Shown one piece after another: positions 48,734 through 60,744 of a stretch of DNA of 64,000 nucleotides. The notes below the pieces were generated by a model. The model had not been told where the DNA came from and made no database searches. It was given only the letters and a program-made list of their open reading frames with translations. A program made the position numbers and the translations under genes. The DNA lies in assembly GCA_037176845.1 (NCBI GenBank), contig JAYKXP010000057.1, positions 124,001-188,000 of the forward strand, in the 5' to 3' direction. The stretch comes from Paramarasmius palmivorus (lineage: Eukaryota; Basidiomycota; Agaricomycetes; Agaricales; Marasmiaceae). Position 1 is the first letter of the stretch. Every line of letters starts with the position of its first letter.

Positions 48734-50075
48734 ATGGCAGAATTCGACCCAACAAGCCATTCCCATAGGCGCGTGAATCCCCTCACCAACGAGCACATCC
48801 TCGTCTCTCCCCATCGTATCAAACGCCCATGGCTCGGTCAGATCGAACCAGTTCAATCCGCGGAACTTCCCCAATACGATCCCAAATGTTATCTATGCCC
48901 TGGAAACACCCGAGCGAACGGAGAGAAGACAGAAAAGTACACCCATACCTATACATTCGTCAACGATTTCGCTGCAGTGCTTCCCCCTCCTATGCCAGCA
49001 GCTCCGGAACCCGTACATCCATTGCTCACGGTCGAACCAGTTGGAGGAGGCTGCGATGTTTTGATTTTTCACCCCCGACATGATTTGACTATAGCGAGGA
49101 TGGCTCTGGAGGATATCGGCAGAGTGATCCAGCAGTGGATCGACATCTATGTGAAGAGAGGTTCTGAAAATGCAATTAGACACGTCCAGATCTTCGAGGT
49201 GAGTATTATGGTAATTTGGGAGAATAGTGCTAATTCTTGTGATAGAACAAGGGTGCTATAATGGGCTGTTCCAATCCACACCCTCACGGTCAAGTATGGT
49301 CATTCACAGCTATTCCGACCCTGCCGTCAGTCGAGCTTGCTTCTCTCAACCGATACGCGCAAAGTCCGAATCACACACCTTCTGACGCACCCAGAGGCCC
49401 TGATAGTAGGTCTATTTACCTAGACACCGAGACACAGGGGCTCACATTCCCGCCATAGACCGACCGTGTCTTCTATGTGAATATGCCCATATAGAGGTCA
49501 AGCTCGGAGATCGTGTCGTCGTTCAAAACGAGAACTGGGTAGCTGTCGTCCCTTGGTGGGCTACCTGGCCATTTGAAATTCTCCGTATGTGCCATGGACC
49601 CCCCGTTCTTATCTTTTGTTCTCACTGTCAGCTCCTAGTCCTGCCCTACAAGAGGCATATCTCAAATATCTGCGATCTTACGGAGGCCGAGAAGACTACC
49701 TTCGCTGACATTCTCTCCCGTATTACCAAGAGATACGATAACCTCTTCTCTTGTTCCTTTGCATACTCCATGGGCATCCATCAGCGCCCGATACCGCGTC
49801 AATCCCACCTCCAGGGATGCAAACAAGTCGATAATGACGACGGGGATGACATAGCTCACCTCCATCTCCATTTCGATCCTCCGTTGCTCAGGAGTGCAAC
49901 AGTAAAGAAATTTATCGCGGGGTACGTGCCTGTTCTTACACTAAAGCAGATTAACCGATGACGATGGGAACCCAGAATCGAACTCCAGGCAGAGGTCCAA
50001 AGAGATTTGACGCCAGAGCAAGCTGCGGATAAGTTGCGTGCGTGTTCAGAGGTTCATTACCTAGACAACCAATAG
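48734..50075 (+). CDS. GAL7: Galactose-1-phosphate uridylyltransferase (Leloir pathway)
   Basis: Five exons (48734-49198, 49246-49405, 49459-49584, 49639-49921, 49976-50075) give 377 residues, the usual length for GALT. The enzyme exchanges UMP between UDP-glucose and galactose-1-phosphate. Visible hallmarks are the zinc-site motif CYLCPGN, the active-site NPHPHGQVW with the HPH triad whose middle-flanking histidine becomes uridylylated, [17 protein letters not shown] and [20 protein letters not shown]. It belongs to the histidine-triad superfamily and acts in the cytosol. No other GAL gene lies beside it, so a GAL cluster is not present in this window. Confidence 0.95.
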
Positions 50076-50727
50076 GGAGTGGCTTAAGATATCATTTGCT
50101 CAAACTGGTATGTTTATTGAATATGTAAATCTAGAGCTGTTGTATGAGGCTGTATATAGATGGATAAATTGAAGTTGTTGTAATTCCACCTATTGAATTC
50201 GGGGTACTAGGAAGACTCGAGGTCAAATTGGCCTCGGATCTTGATCATGAACGTTCTGCTTCTTCCGCACCCGCGGTATCTTCCAGAAAGAACAAAAACA
50301 CATTGCAGCCTGCGTTCAATGGACGGGTAATTTCTGTATGTCAAAATGTTTTCGTTAGGCGGGAACATCGCTTGTAGGTGAACCTGCTGTTCAACAATTG
50401 TGCATTCCATATACGATATGTATGATAGTGGAAGTATACAGTGAGCAATAGCCGACTAAACGACCAAGACGGTACCCGCCTGAAACCCAGAGAGAATACA
50501 AGATACGCTGCAGAGGCTAAAGAATAGCCGAGACGTTTTGGATACGAGCACATAAATAGATGATAGTGAAGACAAGGAAAATGATTGAATGAATAGATTG
50601 TACAATGCAGAGAGGAATAATATGATGTTACATCAAGGATGATGAAATCGAGCAAAAATTCTATAGTCGTGATGAGGAGAGAGGATGATGAAAGGAGTGA
50701 TAGGCAAACGGCAAAAGTCGTAGAGTG
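50076..50727. other. Convergent intergenic region
   Basis: 3' flanks of GALT and the kinase. No gene was seen. Confidence 0.5.
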
Positions 50728-53090
50728 TCATGATGCTGTAGCGGCAGTCTGGGCGTTTGCATGAGAAAATAGTTTGGATGGAAGAAACCAATGTCGTGGT
50801 GAGCGAAAGTAGTCCGCAGCCTTCCTACACGCCGCAACCGTGACGGCCGTCGTGGTCGGCTGGTCCTGAGCTGCGACGAATGCACCTGTCTTTGCGGAGC
50901 TACGCCGACACGACTCGATATCATCCATCCAGCTAGATTCAAGGTTGGTTTGGGTAGGATGTAATGCTGCCAAGGGATGGGTGCTGGTTTCGAGCAACGC
51001 ACTACCGAGAGGCCACGATATGTGGATCTCGCTCTGCGTACCCGACGCTGGTTTCGAGCGAGCTGCTGGCGGTGTTGGTGATGTAGGTGGTGGCGTCGTC
51101 GTCGTGAAGCGCGGAAAAAACTTGAGGGGAGTAAATATTGAAGTTTTGAATTTAGATGTCTCCGCCAGGAACCGTTTGGTCGGTGAGAGGGGTCTTGCGG
51201 GGAGGTCAATGACGGTGTTGGAATGGTAGAAGGAAGGAAAGGGTGGCTGACTGTGGCTAGGCAGTTGGGAATCCGAACGACTGGAAAGCCCCGTTAGAGA
51301 CGGCGAAGGAGCGCGCGAGCGATCAAAGGATATATGTGTAGTGGTATACGTCGTACTCCTCAAGGAAGAATAGACTGACCCGGAAGACACCGAGGGTGAT
51401 GAGGTACCCCAAATCGTAGGGGATGTCATCTCCTTATCATCAACCGACATGGCCATGCTATCGCCCAGGCGCAACGGCTGCGGTATGACAATCGCACTCT
51501 CGTCCAGATCGGTGGGGCGGAACAGTGCTGACGAGGGCTCGATGTACTCGACCGCAGTCTTCATGATAGAAGAGGTGGCCGATGCAGGGTCCAGACCGCC
51601 TTCATGAGCGTAGTAAGCCGCCCGTCCGCAATTGGTATCGATCGCCAAAGGTTTCCGGATAGCCCTAGCCCCAAAGGTAGTGTCGAAACTATTGGGGGTA
51701 ATCGGGAAGGATGCGACGGACTCTGAAACGCTAGGGGAAATGTAGGAAAGTGGTGTACGAAGGGGAACGAATAAGTCGCTAGATTCCTCATCCATGTGTC
51801 CATGCTTGAAGTGATGTTCGTCCGAACCAGAGCTGGAATACTCGATAGCAGATGATGTGCGCAGGGCATAATGCCACTCGTACGACGAATCAGAGCCAGG
51901 TGAGTGCCCGGCAAAGACAATGTCAGAGTCGACAGAAGAGTCCTGGCTCCAGCGAGAATTCATATCTGCGGCAGGTTTGGCAGCCTCCTTCGCTGATGGT
52001 TCTTCGCTTTCCACCTCCATTTCAGGCTCCCATGGGCACCGAGCCATGCTGCCACCGAAGACCACGTCTTCCGAGTAGAAAGTTTCCACCTCCTCTATTG
52101 CTTCTCGTAATTCGGCAAGGGTCGCACGCTCTCTCCAGTCAACCTCCAGCGTGCGGACGAGCACGTTGTTGAGTTCCTGTGAGATCGGGAGAACAGTGGG
52201 CAGGAAACCGAGCGGGTCTCGAAGATAAGCCTGAAAGGTTGGGTCTGCGACTGACGCAGACTTCCAGGGATTGCGGCCAGTAGCGAGATTCAGGAGTATG
52301 ATACCCAACGACCAGATATCGTTGAACATCGGGGCGTAATGATCATTGGAATCTGCTATTTGACATTCTAGGCGGTTGGTCAACGTCATTCAAGTCGAAA
52401 GTGAATAGAAGACTCACCAGGGCTCATATGATTGAAATGACCACCTTCTAGCTTGAAATCCGCGCTTTGGCATTCTAGACGACCAGTCAGCGTCATTCAA
52501 GTCAGAAAGCGAATATGAGGCTCACCAGGACTCATGTGATAAATACTGCCAGTACGGTACTCTTGACTGTACTTGTCCGTGGTTGCGAGACCAAAGTCGG
52601 TGATAGCTATCCGCAGACCATCGTCAAAGCACAGTATATTCTCTGGTTTAAGGTCACGGTGGTAGATGCCAAGCTGGTGGCAGTACTCGACTGCATCCAA
52701 GATCTGCAGGAATACGTGCTTAATGAGGTAGTCGTCGCCAAGGTATCTGCATTTGTGAAGGATTTGAGAGAAGAGGTCGTGGTCTGGTGCGTAGTCCATA
52801 ATGATATAGGTGCAGTTATAGTCTTCTATGACTCGGTGGAGAGTAACGACGTTCGGGTGAGCACCAGCAATTTGATGGAGAGTAATCTCTCGGATATGTG
52901 ACTGTCGTTGTCGTGCGGATTGAGAAGGATTGTGCATGAGACATTTTACGGCGTAGGACCTGGGAGAGGCAGACAAGACTTCTTCTGCTCTGTAAACGAC
53001 ACCATAACCGCCAACACCGAGAACCTCGACAAGTTCTAACGAGTCGTCGTCAATAAGAGTACCAAGGGGAGGGTGTGAGGGCGTCGACAT
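50728..53090 (-). CDS. Serine/threonine protein kinase, Ran1/Sks1-like
   Basis: Three exons (53090-52526, 52474-52418, 52367-50728) give 753 residues. The kinase domain has a glycine loop at 25-32 (GVGGYGVV), Lys49, HRDLKPEN at 144-151 and DFG at 165-167, then DIWSLGIILLNLATGRNPW. These features, with CHQLGIYHRDLKPENIL, resemble fission yeast Ran1/Pat1 and yeast Sks1/Vhs1, kinases linked to nutrient and sexual-development control; the role here is inferred. A long Ser/Thr/Pro-rich tail of more than 450 residues follows. The 57-nt second exon is a duplicate of the sequence around HMSPECQ in the activation segment; skipping it gives the standard domain and 734 residues. Confidence 0.85.
52418..52474 (-). 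other. Duplicated 57-nt cassette exon in the kinase
   Basis: The exon starts and ends in the same phase and encodes ECQSADFKLEGGHFNHMSP. Its two flanking introns (52525-52475 and 52417-52368) are nearly identical in sequence, with shared GTGAG donors, a GACTTGAATGACG core and CCTAG/TCTAG ends, so exon and intron arose by a tandem duplication of about 107 bases. Confidence 0.75.
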
Positions 53091-54634
53091 GACGGAATAG
53101 AATAGGGAGACGCTGACTGAGACTAGAGGGAAAACAAGCAGTTAGTTCCACTTCTAGAGCAGTGTGTTTAAAGCATTTGAAGCAAAGTTGAAGAGTTATA
53201 AGGTGACTGAACAGCGAACGTCACAGCATACTCCAACGTGATTGACATTCCGTTGGTGCGTGGAGAACATGAGGAGAAGGCACAGAGTACTCACGCAACA
53301 GTGTTGCCCGATCGCTAAAGAAGCGTCACGTTGATGTCGCCCAAACTCTTGACAGCGAGTTGTAGGAGTGATGCTCGAGAGGACAAGGCGGTAGAAAACG
53401 TTCCTTCCGTCAGAATCTCGACTATATAGCATAGCCGTTGTGGACCAAAAGGATTCAGGTCCATACACCCGATCCGCATCTCTGGCGGACGGTAAGACAT
53501 ACCAAAGAATGCACCCCAATCCAAATTGAGATCATTGATCGAGGCTTGGTATAGAATGCGTAGCCGTGTTTTTGGTTTCCGAGACATCGACAACCTCAAT
53601 TTAGTCATGGACTCCTAGGAAGCCGACTATCCGCCGCGAGCGGATTCGGCAACATTCCAGAGAAGGCAGAACTATCAGCGCCTGTCAGAGTCATGGAAAC
53701 GAATGTTTGTGTATAAATGAACACACGTACTGTGGTAGATGAAGGTGCATTTCGGTTGCGCATAAAGCCTGAAGAGTAACGTTGGTGTAGTTTTCCATAG
53801 GCAGTGCAAAATGAGATCGAAGAAATTAAGCGGTGGCTGGTGCTGGTCGATTGGGTCCTCTCTGTGTCTCTGTAAGCTAGACAGCCCTAAAGTGATGCAC
53901 TGGCGGGGCGGATCGAAAATTTCTTCCCTCCTGACAAGCCATGGATGAGAAATCAAAGGTTGTATCTTTCGGACCACTTACGCATGACCTAATGTCGATC
54001 TCGGAGCTCTAGCAGTACTCGCAACTGACGACACCTGATGGTAAGGGCGTTGGGCATGAGACTAAAAGGTCGGAGCTTTGCCACGATTAAACCGCGGACT
54101 TGCTGTTTTCTTGCTGTTTTCACGGAAGAAGGGCGCAAAGAAAATGGTCCAAGGTGAACGTGTAGGCCTGAGCTACAGTCTGTTCGAGTTCCCTATGGCC
54201 TGAAGTAGCCTGCCCGCCTGAAGTTGAATGTTGAACGCGAGTTTGAAATTTGAACAGTGGAAACGACGGTATTCCCGAAGCTGGCCATAGCAATGAGTCT
54301 AACTCAATCTTTGAGAGAACAATAAGCGTGGCCGTACCCTGTGTATCCTTGCATGAATGCTGTATGCTTGGGCCTCTATGCATTATTATGGTTGACGCGT
54401 CGGAGTTGTTTGGCTTTGCAGACCACGGTTTACCGGCACGTGAGCCGAACGGTTTTAAACGTCTGCCGCTGGTTCAGCGACTTCTCTCGTCCTTGTTCGA
54501 CTACCATTGGCGACAGCGTCCAAGGGACTTTCCTCGGCTTGTTCACCATTTCATATCTTTTTTTCCTCTTCCTACGAGCTACCTTTTACATACCTTGTGA
54601 ACAAGTCCGTCGTCGTTGGTAGTCGATCATCAAC
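53091..54634. other. 1.5-kb divergent intergenic region
   Basis: It lies between the kinase and the KEN-box protein. Short frames such as 53315-53608 (-) have no family resemblance. No gene was recognised. Confidence 0.4.
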
Positions 54635-55554
54635 ATGTCCCGATCTTTTACTGTCTTCGTGGACACACTTCCTGCCGATACCCCGCAGCCAAAAGATACC
54701 ATTTCAGAACCCATTTCTCCATCATCTTCTACTCTAGCAGCCACTATTACTTCTATTCTCAATCCAGTCACCGCTACCGACAAGGAAAATTTGGATCCCA
54801 TCACCGGCGAACCCGTCATTCCAAACAACACTAATCAGAAAAAGCGCAAAACGAGCGTACTCGCGACCAAGGCCCTTGCTCCCCTCGAACCGATATTGAA
54901 GGAGTCGAAGGAGTCAGCAGAAGGGCAGCCCGAGACGAAGAAGAGAAAATCGTCGATATCCTTGGGCTCGAAATCTAAATCGAAGAAGGATGGCAAGGGT
55001 TCGGGTTCGGCGAAGAAGTCGGTGAAGAAGGTCTCTCGTAGGGCCTCCCCAATGCCTAAGGTTGAGGAGGAGGGCGAGTTGGAGAAGGATGCACGCGAGC
55101 AGGCACTTGTCGATTCTCGATGCAAGGACTTAACAGTCACGCCTTTGGCCGACGTCTCTGAAGCATACCTCGAGTGTGGTGTATTCAGTGATGCTCTTTC
55201 TGAGAGTCCGACTCGCGAGGATTTCCGATGGATGTCCAAGGTTTGCTGTCTCGCTAAACATGAACGGTCCATAGACTGATGTGTTGATGCCAGGAATCTT
55301 CTTGCGAACCCGAAATACGTGATTACTTGACCACCGCCCATCTTTCCGCCTCGACAACGTCCACCACTTTACGTGGTTCTTCTCCTGCTTGTGAACCCAA
55401 GGCATTTTCCACCCCCGAGCGCAAGCACATATATTCTGCCTTCACCTTCAAATCCCCATCTCCCATTGCCAACCGCGTGCATGAGTCGTCCAGTGATTCA
55501 ATTCACCTTGGTCCTCTCAATTTTGGCGACTTGGACAGTGTGTCATCATCATGA
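54635..55554 (+). CDS. Basic nuclear protein with a KEN box
   Basis: Two exons (54635-55240, 55294-55554) give 288 residues. A KEN destruction motif (TDKENLDP, residues 50-52) lies near the N terminus. Two KKRK stretches (69-72 and 102-105) and a Lys/Ser-rich block (KSKSKKDGKGSGSAKKSVKK) act as likely nuclear signals. A more ordered segment follows, CKDLTVTPLADVSEAYLECG, and the tail is Ser-rich with SP and TP sites. A KEN box is recognised by APC/C-Cdh1, so cell-cycle-controlled turnover is plausible. No family was recognised and the role is unknown. Confidence 0.65.
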
Positions 55555-56268
55555 TGTGTCTCCGCCACAGCATGCCATCGTCTTGTCCTGGCGTTGTAAA
55601 GCCGGACTTACACAACTCCCGAACTTATTCCCTTACCTCTTCCCCGATTTTCCTATTAGCATGTCTTCCGCATCACAGCTGCCATCTACTACAACTTGCA
55701 TAGTCGTTTTTTGACGCATGAATTACTCATCCCATGTCACAAGTACCATTTGCATTCATCATTCATACAACCTTTCATTGTGCATACCATCTTATTTGTA
55801 TTTATCGCAGGTGTTTTCTTGTTTGCTCCTCCATTAAGTACTTTCGTCTAGTCGCCTGGCCCACCATTTACTCCTACTTGTTCTGTCTCCTGTTCTCTGG
55901 CTTTGTTTCTACTCGTGTAAATCACAAAGAATATCAAAATTGACAACTGACCCGAACTAAACGATCCAAAGTTGCTTGACCCACAATTTCTCCGGGACAC
56001 TGACGCGCGCACAGGCGCGCTCACCACGTGACGGTGATATTCTTATCTTCAACTTTCACATCAAGTGGACACCCGTTCTCCCGCTTTAAATACATTCTCC
56101 AAAGATAAGGACGACCAAGCCTGCTGTCAAGACTCCAGCCATACGATACTAAAACTCAATATCAATGGGATTTTCTCAGGGGTCCCTTTCTGTCCTTCCT
56201 TCTCTTCCTGGGGCTGGAAATAGGCGTATCTGGTCAAGTTCAAAGCTCAGGAAGGCCCGAAAATCAAA
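55555..56268. other. Intergenic region upstream of the permease
   Basis: A TTTAAATA element lies near 56085. An ATG at 56165 opens a short frame that is not in frame with the permease. No separate gene was seen. Confidence 0.45.
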
Positions 56269-58689
56269 ATGAACATCATCAAGAAGCTCGAAGTCGAACA
56301 TGAAGAGGGCCTGACGTATTCGCAGATGTTTTTGACGGTACCGCAGCAATTCAATCCTTGTCTACCTCGTCAGATGCTGATCGTCGCCGGTCTACTATAC
56401 AGAACGCAGACCTCGTTCCCGTCCCACCCGAGAATCGGAAATGGAGGGCACGAAACTTTGTCACTTTGTGAGTATTTTTCAATACAGATCCTGTATAAAT
56501 CATTAACATGAAATGCCAATTAGCTGGATCGCAGACAGTTTCAACGTGAACACGTACGCTCTCGTCTTTAATAGACCATTTTCGTTGGCTGATTACTCTC
56601 CTAAGATGGATGATATCTTCCTCCATGATCCAGGCGGGCCTTTCGTGGTGGCAGGCTTGGCTCTGTGTATGGCTTGGATATGGAATCGTTGCTCCGTTCA
56701 TTGCTCTCAATGCCCGACCTGGCGCTATGCATCACATTACGTTCCCCGTCGTCGCGCGAACAAGTTTTGGGTTGTATGGAAGTTTGTGGTGCACCTTCAA
56801 TAGAGGGGTAATGGCCTGGTGAGTCCTCGTTACATTGCTTCCGGCGTCATTCGTTTGCAAACCTTCCGTCGTCAGCGTTTGGTATGGGGTACAGGCGAGC
56901 ATCGGGGGCAACTGCATGCTCGTCATGCTACGTGCGATCTGGCCCAGCGTCAATAACATTCGTCAGTGGCTCGTCATATTCGTTTCAGGACCACGATTCT
57001 CAAATGCTTGAAAACTCGGCAGCAAACCATCTCCCTGAATCCGCAGGAATATCATCTAAGGAGCTGATGGCGTTCTTCCTGTTTTGGCTTATTTCGCTGC
57101 CTGCCATCTGGTTCCCTATTCATCAGATGTGAGCTCCGTGACGGTTCGCCTAGATGATCGCAGCTCATCGTTTACCCGTACAGTCGACACCTCTTCACAG
57201 CGAAAGCCATCGTGACCCCAATTGCTGGCATTACCTTCTTCATTTGGTGTATAGTCAAGGCCCACGGCGTAGGACCTATTATTCACCGGCCTTCTCAAAT
57301 TCATGGGTCAGAACTTGGTTGGGAAATGCTCAATGGCGTCATGTCTGGCCTGAGCAACATGGCTACCCTGGTCGTGTGAGCAATTAATGGTCCCTATAGC
57401 TCTACCCGATACTTACTGTCCTCCAGAAATGCACCAGATTTTGCCTCACGCGCCAGCACGCCCTCAGCGGCCGTCTGGCCTCAGATCATATCAGTGCCCT
57501 TGACTTTTGGCCTTGTGTGTTTCATCGGTATCATTGTCAGCTCATCATCCCAGACTATCTATGGCGAGACGATATGGTCTCCAATCGACCTTCTTGACAG
57601 ATTCCTAGACGACAGTCCTTCAAGCGCTACTCGGTTTGGAGTCAGTGCTGTTATCAGCTAGTTTGCCGCATTCATTATGTACTAAGCGACTGTGTCAACG
57701 TTTTTCAGGTCTGGTTCATTGCATTTTCATTCATCATTGCACAGGTACGCCATTTTCCGCATGTGTATCCAGTCAAGTGTCTCAAAATGGTGTAGCTCGG
57801 GTATGCTCCACTATTTTGACACCCAGGGTCAATCTCAACGCAAGATGTTGTTTTCCTCCTGTAGAACCAATATCTCGGCAAACTCAGTCAGCGCAGGTTG
57901 CGACCTGACCGCGTTGTTCCCGCGATTCATTGTAAGTACAATTGCTATTCTGTAAATACGACATACTGAGGCGATTTGGCAGAACATCCGACGCGGAGGC
58001 TACATCGCTGCTATTGTAGGCTTTGCAATACTCCCATGGAAGCTTCTATCAAGCAGCAATAAATTCACGTCATACCTGTCTGCGTATTCTGTATTTTTGA
58101 GCTCCATTGCAGGAGTCATGGTAAGTCTTGTGGTTAAACGATTTTCCCTCTTGTCTTTACTTGACCCCTTACACCCCTAGATCACGGAATACTTTCTCAT
58201 TCGCCGCGGACATTATCGTGTCGCAGATCTCTACCACGCTCGTCCGGATGGCTGGTACTTCTATGTCTATGGGTTCAATTGGCGGTATGTGGCCAGGAGA
58301 TGCTTGCAGTAATCGGTCGTCTCATTGCTCCCCTTTCTATATAGGGCATATGCTGCATACATTGCAGGCATTCTCATCAACGTCGTTGGATTCGCTGGCG
58401 CAAGTACGTTTGCTCGTAGTTCACCCAAAAGTCCTCTAACCGATTTCCTTCTTCCTTGTCTGTAGCGGGGAGAACAGTTCCGATTGCTGCGACCCGGATC
58501 TACCAGATGTCTTTCTTCACTGGATTCGGAGTGTCTTCCGTCATCTATCTCGTCCTCAACATGGTTTCCCCTGTTCCTGGCGCTAGTAAGAAATTCCGAG
58601 AGGTGGATGTCTCCAAGATGGAAGACAAGGTATATGAAGCTAGCGTAAGGGAAAGTCGGTCTGACACTAAGTCTACCAAGTCCGTGTAA
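56269..58689 (+). CDS. NCS1 family nucleobase/allantoin permease
   Basis: About 15 exons join in phase from 56269 to the TAA at 58687-58689. The N terminus has [19 protein letters not shown] and [14 protein letters not shown], the NCS1 entry motif. The membrane core has [78 protein letters not shown] and [19 protein letters not shown]1 proteins move uracil, cytosine, purines, allantoin or thiamine with a cation; the substrate here is unknown. One exon is only five bases (57796-57800). The true start may lie further upstream through an additional intron; 56269 is the first ATG in frame. Confidence 0.85.
57796..57800 (+). other. 5-nt microexon in the NCS1 permease
   Basis: CTCGG lies between introns 57745-57795 (GTACGC...GTGTAG) and 57801-57864 (GTATGC...CTGTAG). 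It restores LGTNIS between FSFIIAQ and ANSVSAGCD; without it the next exon is out of frame. Confidence 0.8.
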
Positions 58690-58753
58690 ATAGTCAATGC
58701 GCCTTTCAATTCAACGGTTGTATTATACACTTCATCTATGTATTACAGAACAC

Positions 58754-60744
58754 TTACACGGCTTCTACTTCTGCTTCTGGAAACTCAATGCCAGTCGATG
58801 GGTCAAAAGGAACTACCTTTCGTTTCCCTTTGGTATCTTCGGCATAGTTCTCGTAGAAATTGTTCTCGTCTTTGGAGATACTAGGGTCGTCATCTGGCCC
58901 GCGCCTGCCTGGGCCGTCCCAGAAGTGAAACGCCTGGCAATGTACCCCATAGGAAGCAGGAACTACTTCCAGCAAGTCTCCTCGAGCTATCTCGATCGCA
59001 GGTATCTCCGTTGCAGGCAAGCCTATCAAGTACGCGAGCATGCATCGAATCACAGACGCATGACCGATGATTAGGAGATCCTCTTTCTCCTTCTCAAGTT
59101 CGATCAAGATGGGTTCTATACGGACTTTACATTCAGAGGATCAGAGAGGGTGCTGATGGAAGGACGATGAAGTCGTACCGCTAAGATCGTGATAGCTTTC
59201 CGCCCGAGGTGCACGGAAAGAATAAGGGTCCCTGACAAAACGCTCCCAATCTTGAGGGTAGTACTTTCTCGCCTGGTCAGGTGTGAGACCGTCCCAGATC
59301 CCAGGGTTGATTTCTGACATTTGAGGTTTTTCAATAACTTTGACATTAAGTGCCGGTGCGTAGGATTTGGTAGAAGGGGCTGTCGTTACCGCCGATTCGG
59401 GAGAAAGACTCTCGGTTAAACTGGAAGAAGTGGTCGGGGCGTGAACGTCCGGTGGAGGCAAAGCATCGTAGAGAAAAGGCCAAGCCGTGTGATGCGCTCG
59501 GCGACGCGTCGAGGTCCATATCTGAGGCGGAATAATTTGAGCTTATATCAAATTATGGTAACTATCATAGACTTACAACCAGCTTTCGTTCATTGGGATT
59601 GAGTCCCCTTTCCTCCAAACTCTTTTCACGACGTTCCAATACAAATTCCTTGAGTTTCTCTGCGTATTCCCAACCGGCAGGAGATAGGTCTGAATCGGCT
59701 TTGTAGGAATGTTCTATCAAGGACTGGCCGGACTGAAACGGGTCTTGTTAGAGAACCGCGTGATTTGATACACCTGTAAACATACCCGAGCAAAATAAAT
59801 TGTTCGGTAACGGTTGTGAATGTTCATGAGGAAGAATACTATGCGGGACTGCTTTCGTCAGATAATAGGCCGTGAGATACATCGAAGCCAAGTCAACCTG
59901 TAGGTATCCTTTGATTTTCTGTGAAGAGACGTTCAAGGCCATCTAAAGACTTGGGAAAGGCATGACACGTACGTAGACCATTATCTTTTCTCCAACGTTC
60001 AGGATCCTGATAGATGGCCACGTATTCTCCTCGACTGGTTCATAGTACTTTTCATGATCCTCGATACGTTTGTAGTAGTCTTTCACGGCTTCATCTGGAT
60101 TCCAACCGCGATACTATTCATGGATTAGTGAACATGGAGCCGAATGTATATCACGAACATCTGGAGAAGAGATCTTGACGCTTCTGATGTTAGCTTCGAT
60201 GATTTCCTTGTTATCGCAAAGAGATTCTACCGAAGGTGAGCTCTCAACTCTAATATGTGAGCTTCGGGACTCACCGAGCATGATAACGTGTATCCCAGCT
60301 TTATCAAACTTCTCAGCCAATGTATGCCTCGCCTCTCGTGTACCATTATTTGCATCGTAGATCACCACCTGTCCCGTCTCAAAGAAATCCCAGATCATCT
60401 TCTCGCAACCATCGGAGACCTTCTTTCGCAACTCTATCGTTTCAGGACTCTTTTCGCCTAAATCACAAACGATCGTTAGTGATCTACTTTTGGTGACTTT
60501 AGCCTAACAGATCTTCACCCAGTGTAAAGTAATCCGGAGGTAGTTTCTGCCCGCTGCCTAGTGTCTTTCGCCTGTAATCTCCCAGCGATACGACAGTAGT
60601 CTTAACTCCGGCCCATCGTAGATATCGTTCGAGAGCGCGAGAAATGTGAGTTTTGCCTCTAGCAGGTAATCCAACTGTGATGACAAGGATTTTTCCAGCG
60701 TGAAAGAGTAGCCCAGAGGCTGTCGTGTAGAGTGGAGCGACCAT
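58754..60744 (-). CDS. 6-phosphofructo-2-kinase (PFK26-like), phosphatase site altered
   Basis: Multi-exon gene from ATG 60744 to TAA 58754-58756. The kinase half has a Walker A motif (GLPARGKT, residues 25-32), SLGDYRRKTLG and DANNGTREAR. The second half has the fold of fructose-2,6-bisphosphatase: FFLMNIHNRYRTIYFARSGQ, WTSTRRRAHHTA, INPGIWDGLT, YSFRAPRAESYHDL and LLIIGHASVIRC. In active bisphosphatases the first motif reads R-H-G-E; here it is R-S-G-Q, so the catalytic histidine is serine, as in yeast Pfk26. The enzyme should make fructose-2,6-bisphosphate without breaking it down. The arginine and serine of this motif lie on either side of an intron at about 59785-59733. Confidence 0.88.

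Noticed and set aside
53315..53608. A 97-codon minus-strand frame upstream of the kinase
   Set aside because: It does not match kinase or other family motifs and cannot be spliced to the kinase in phase.
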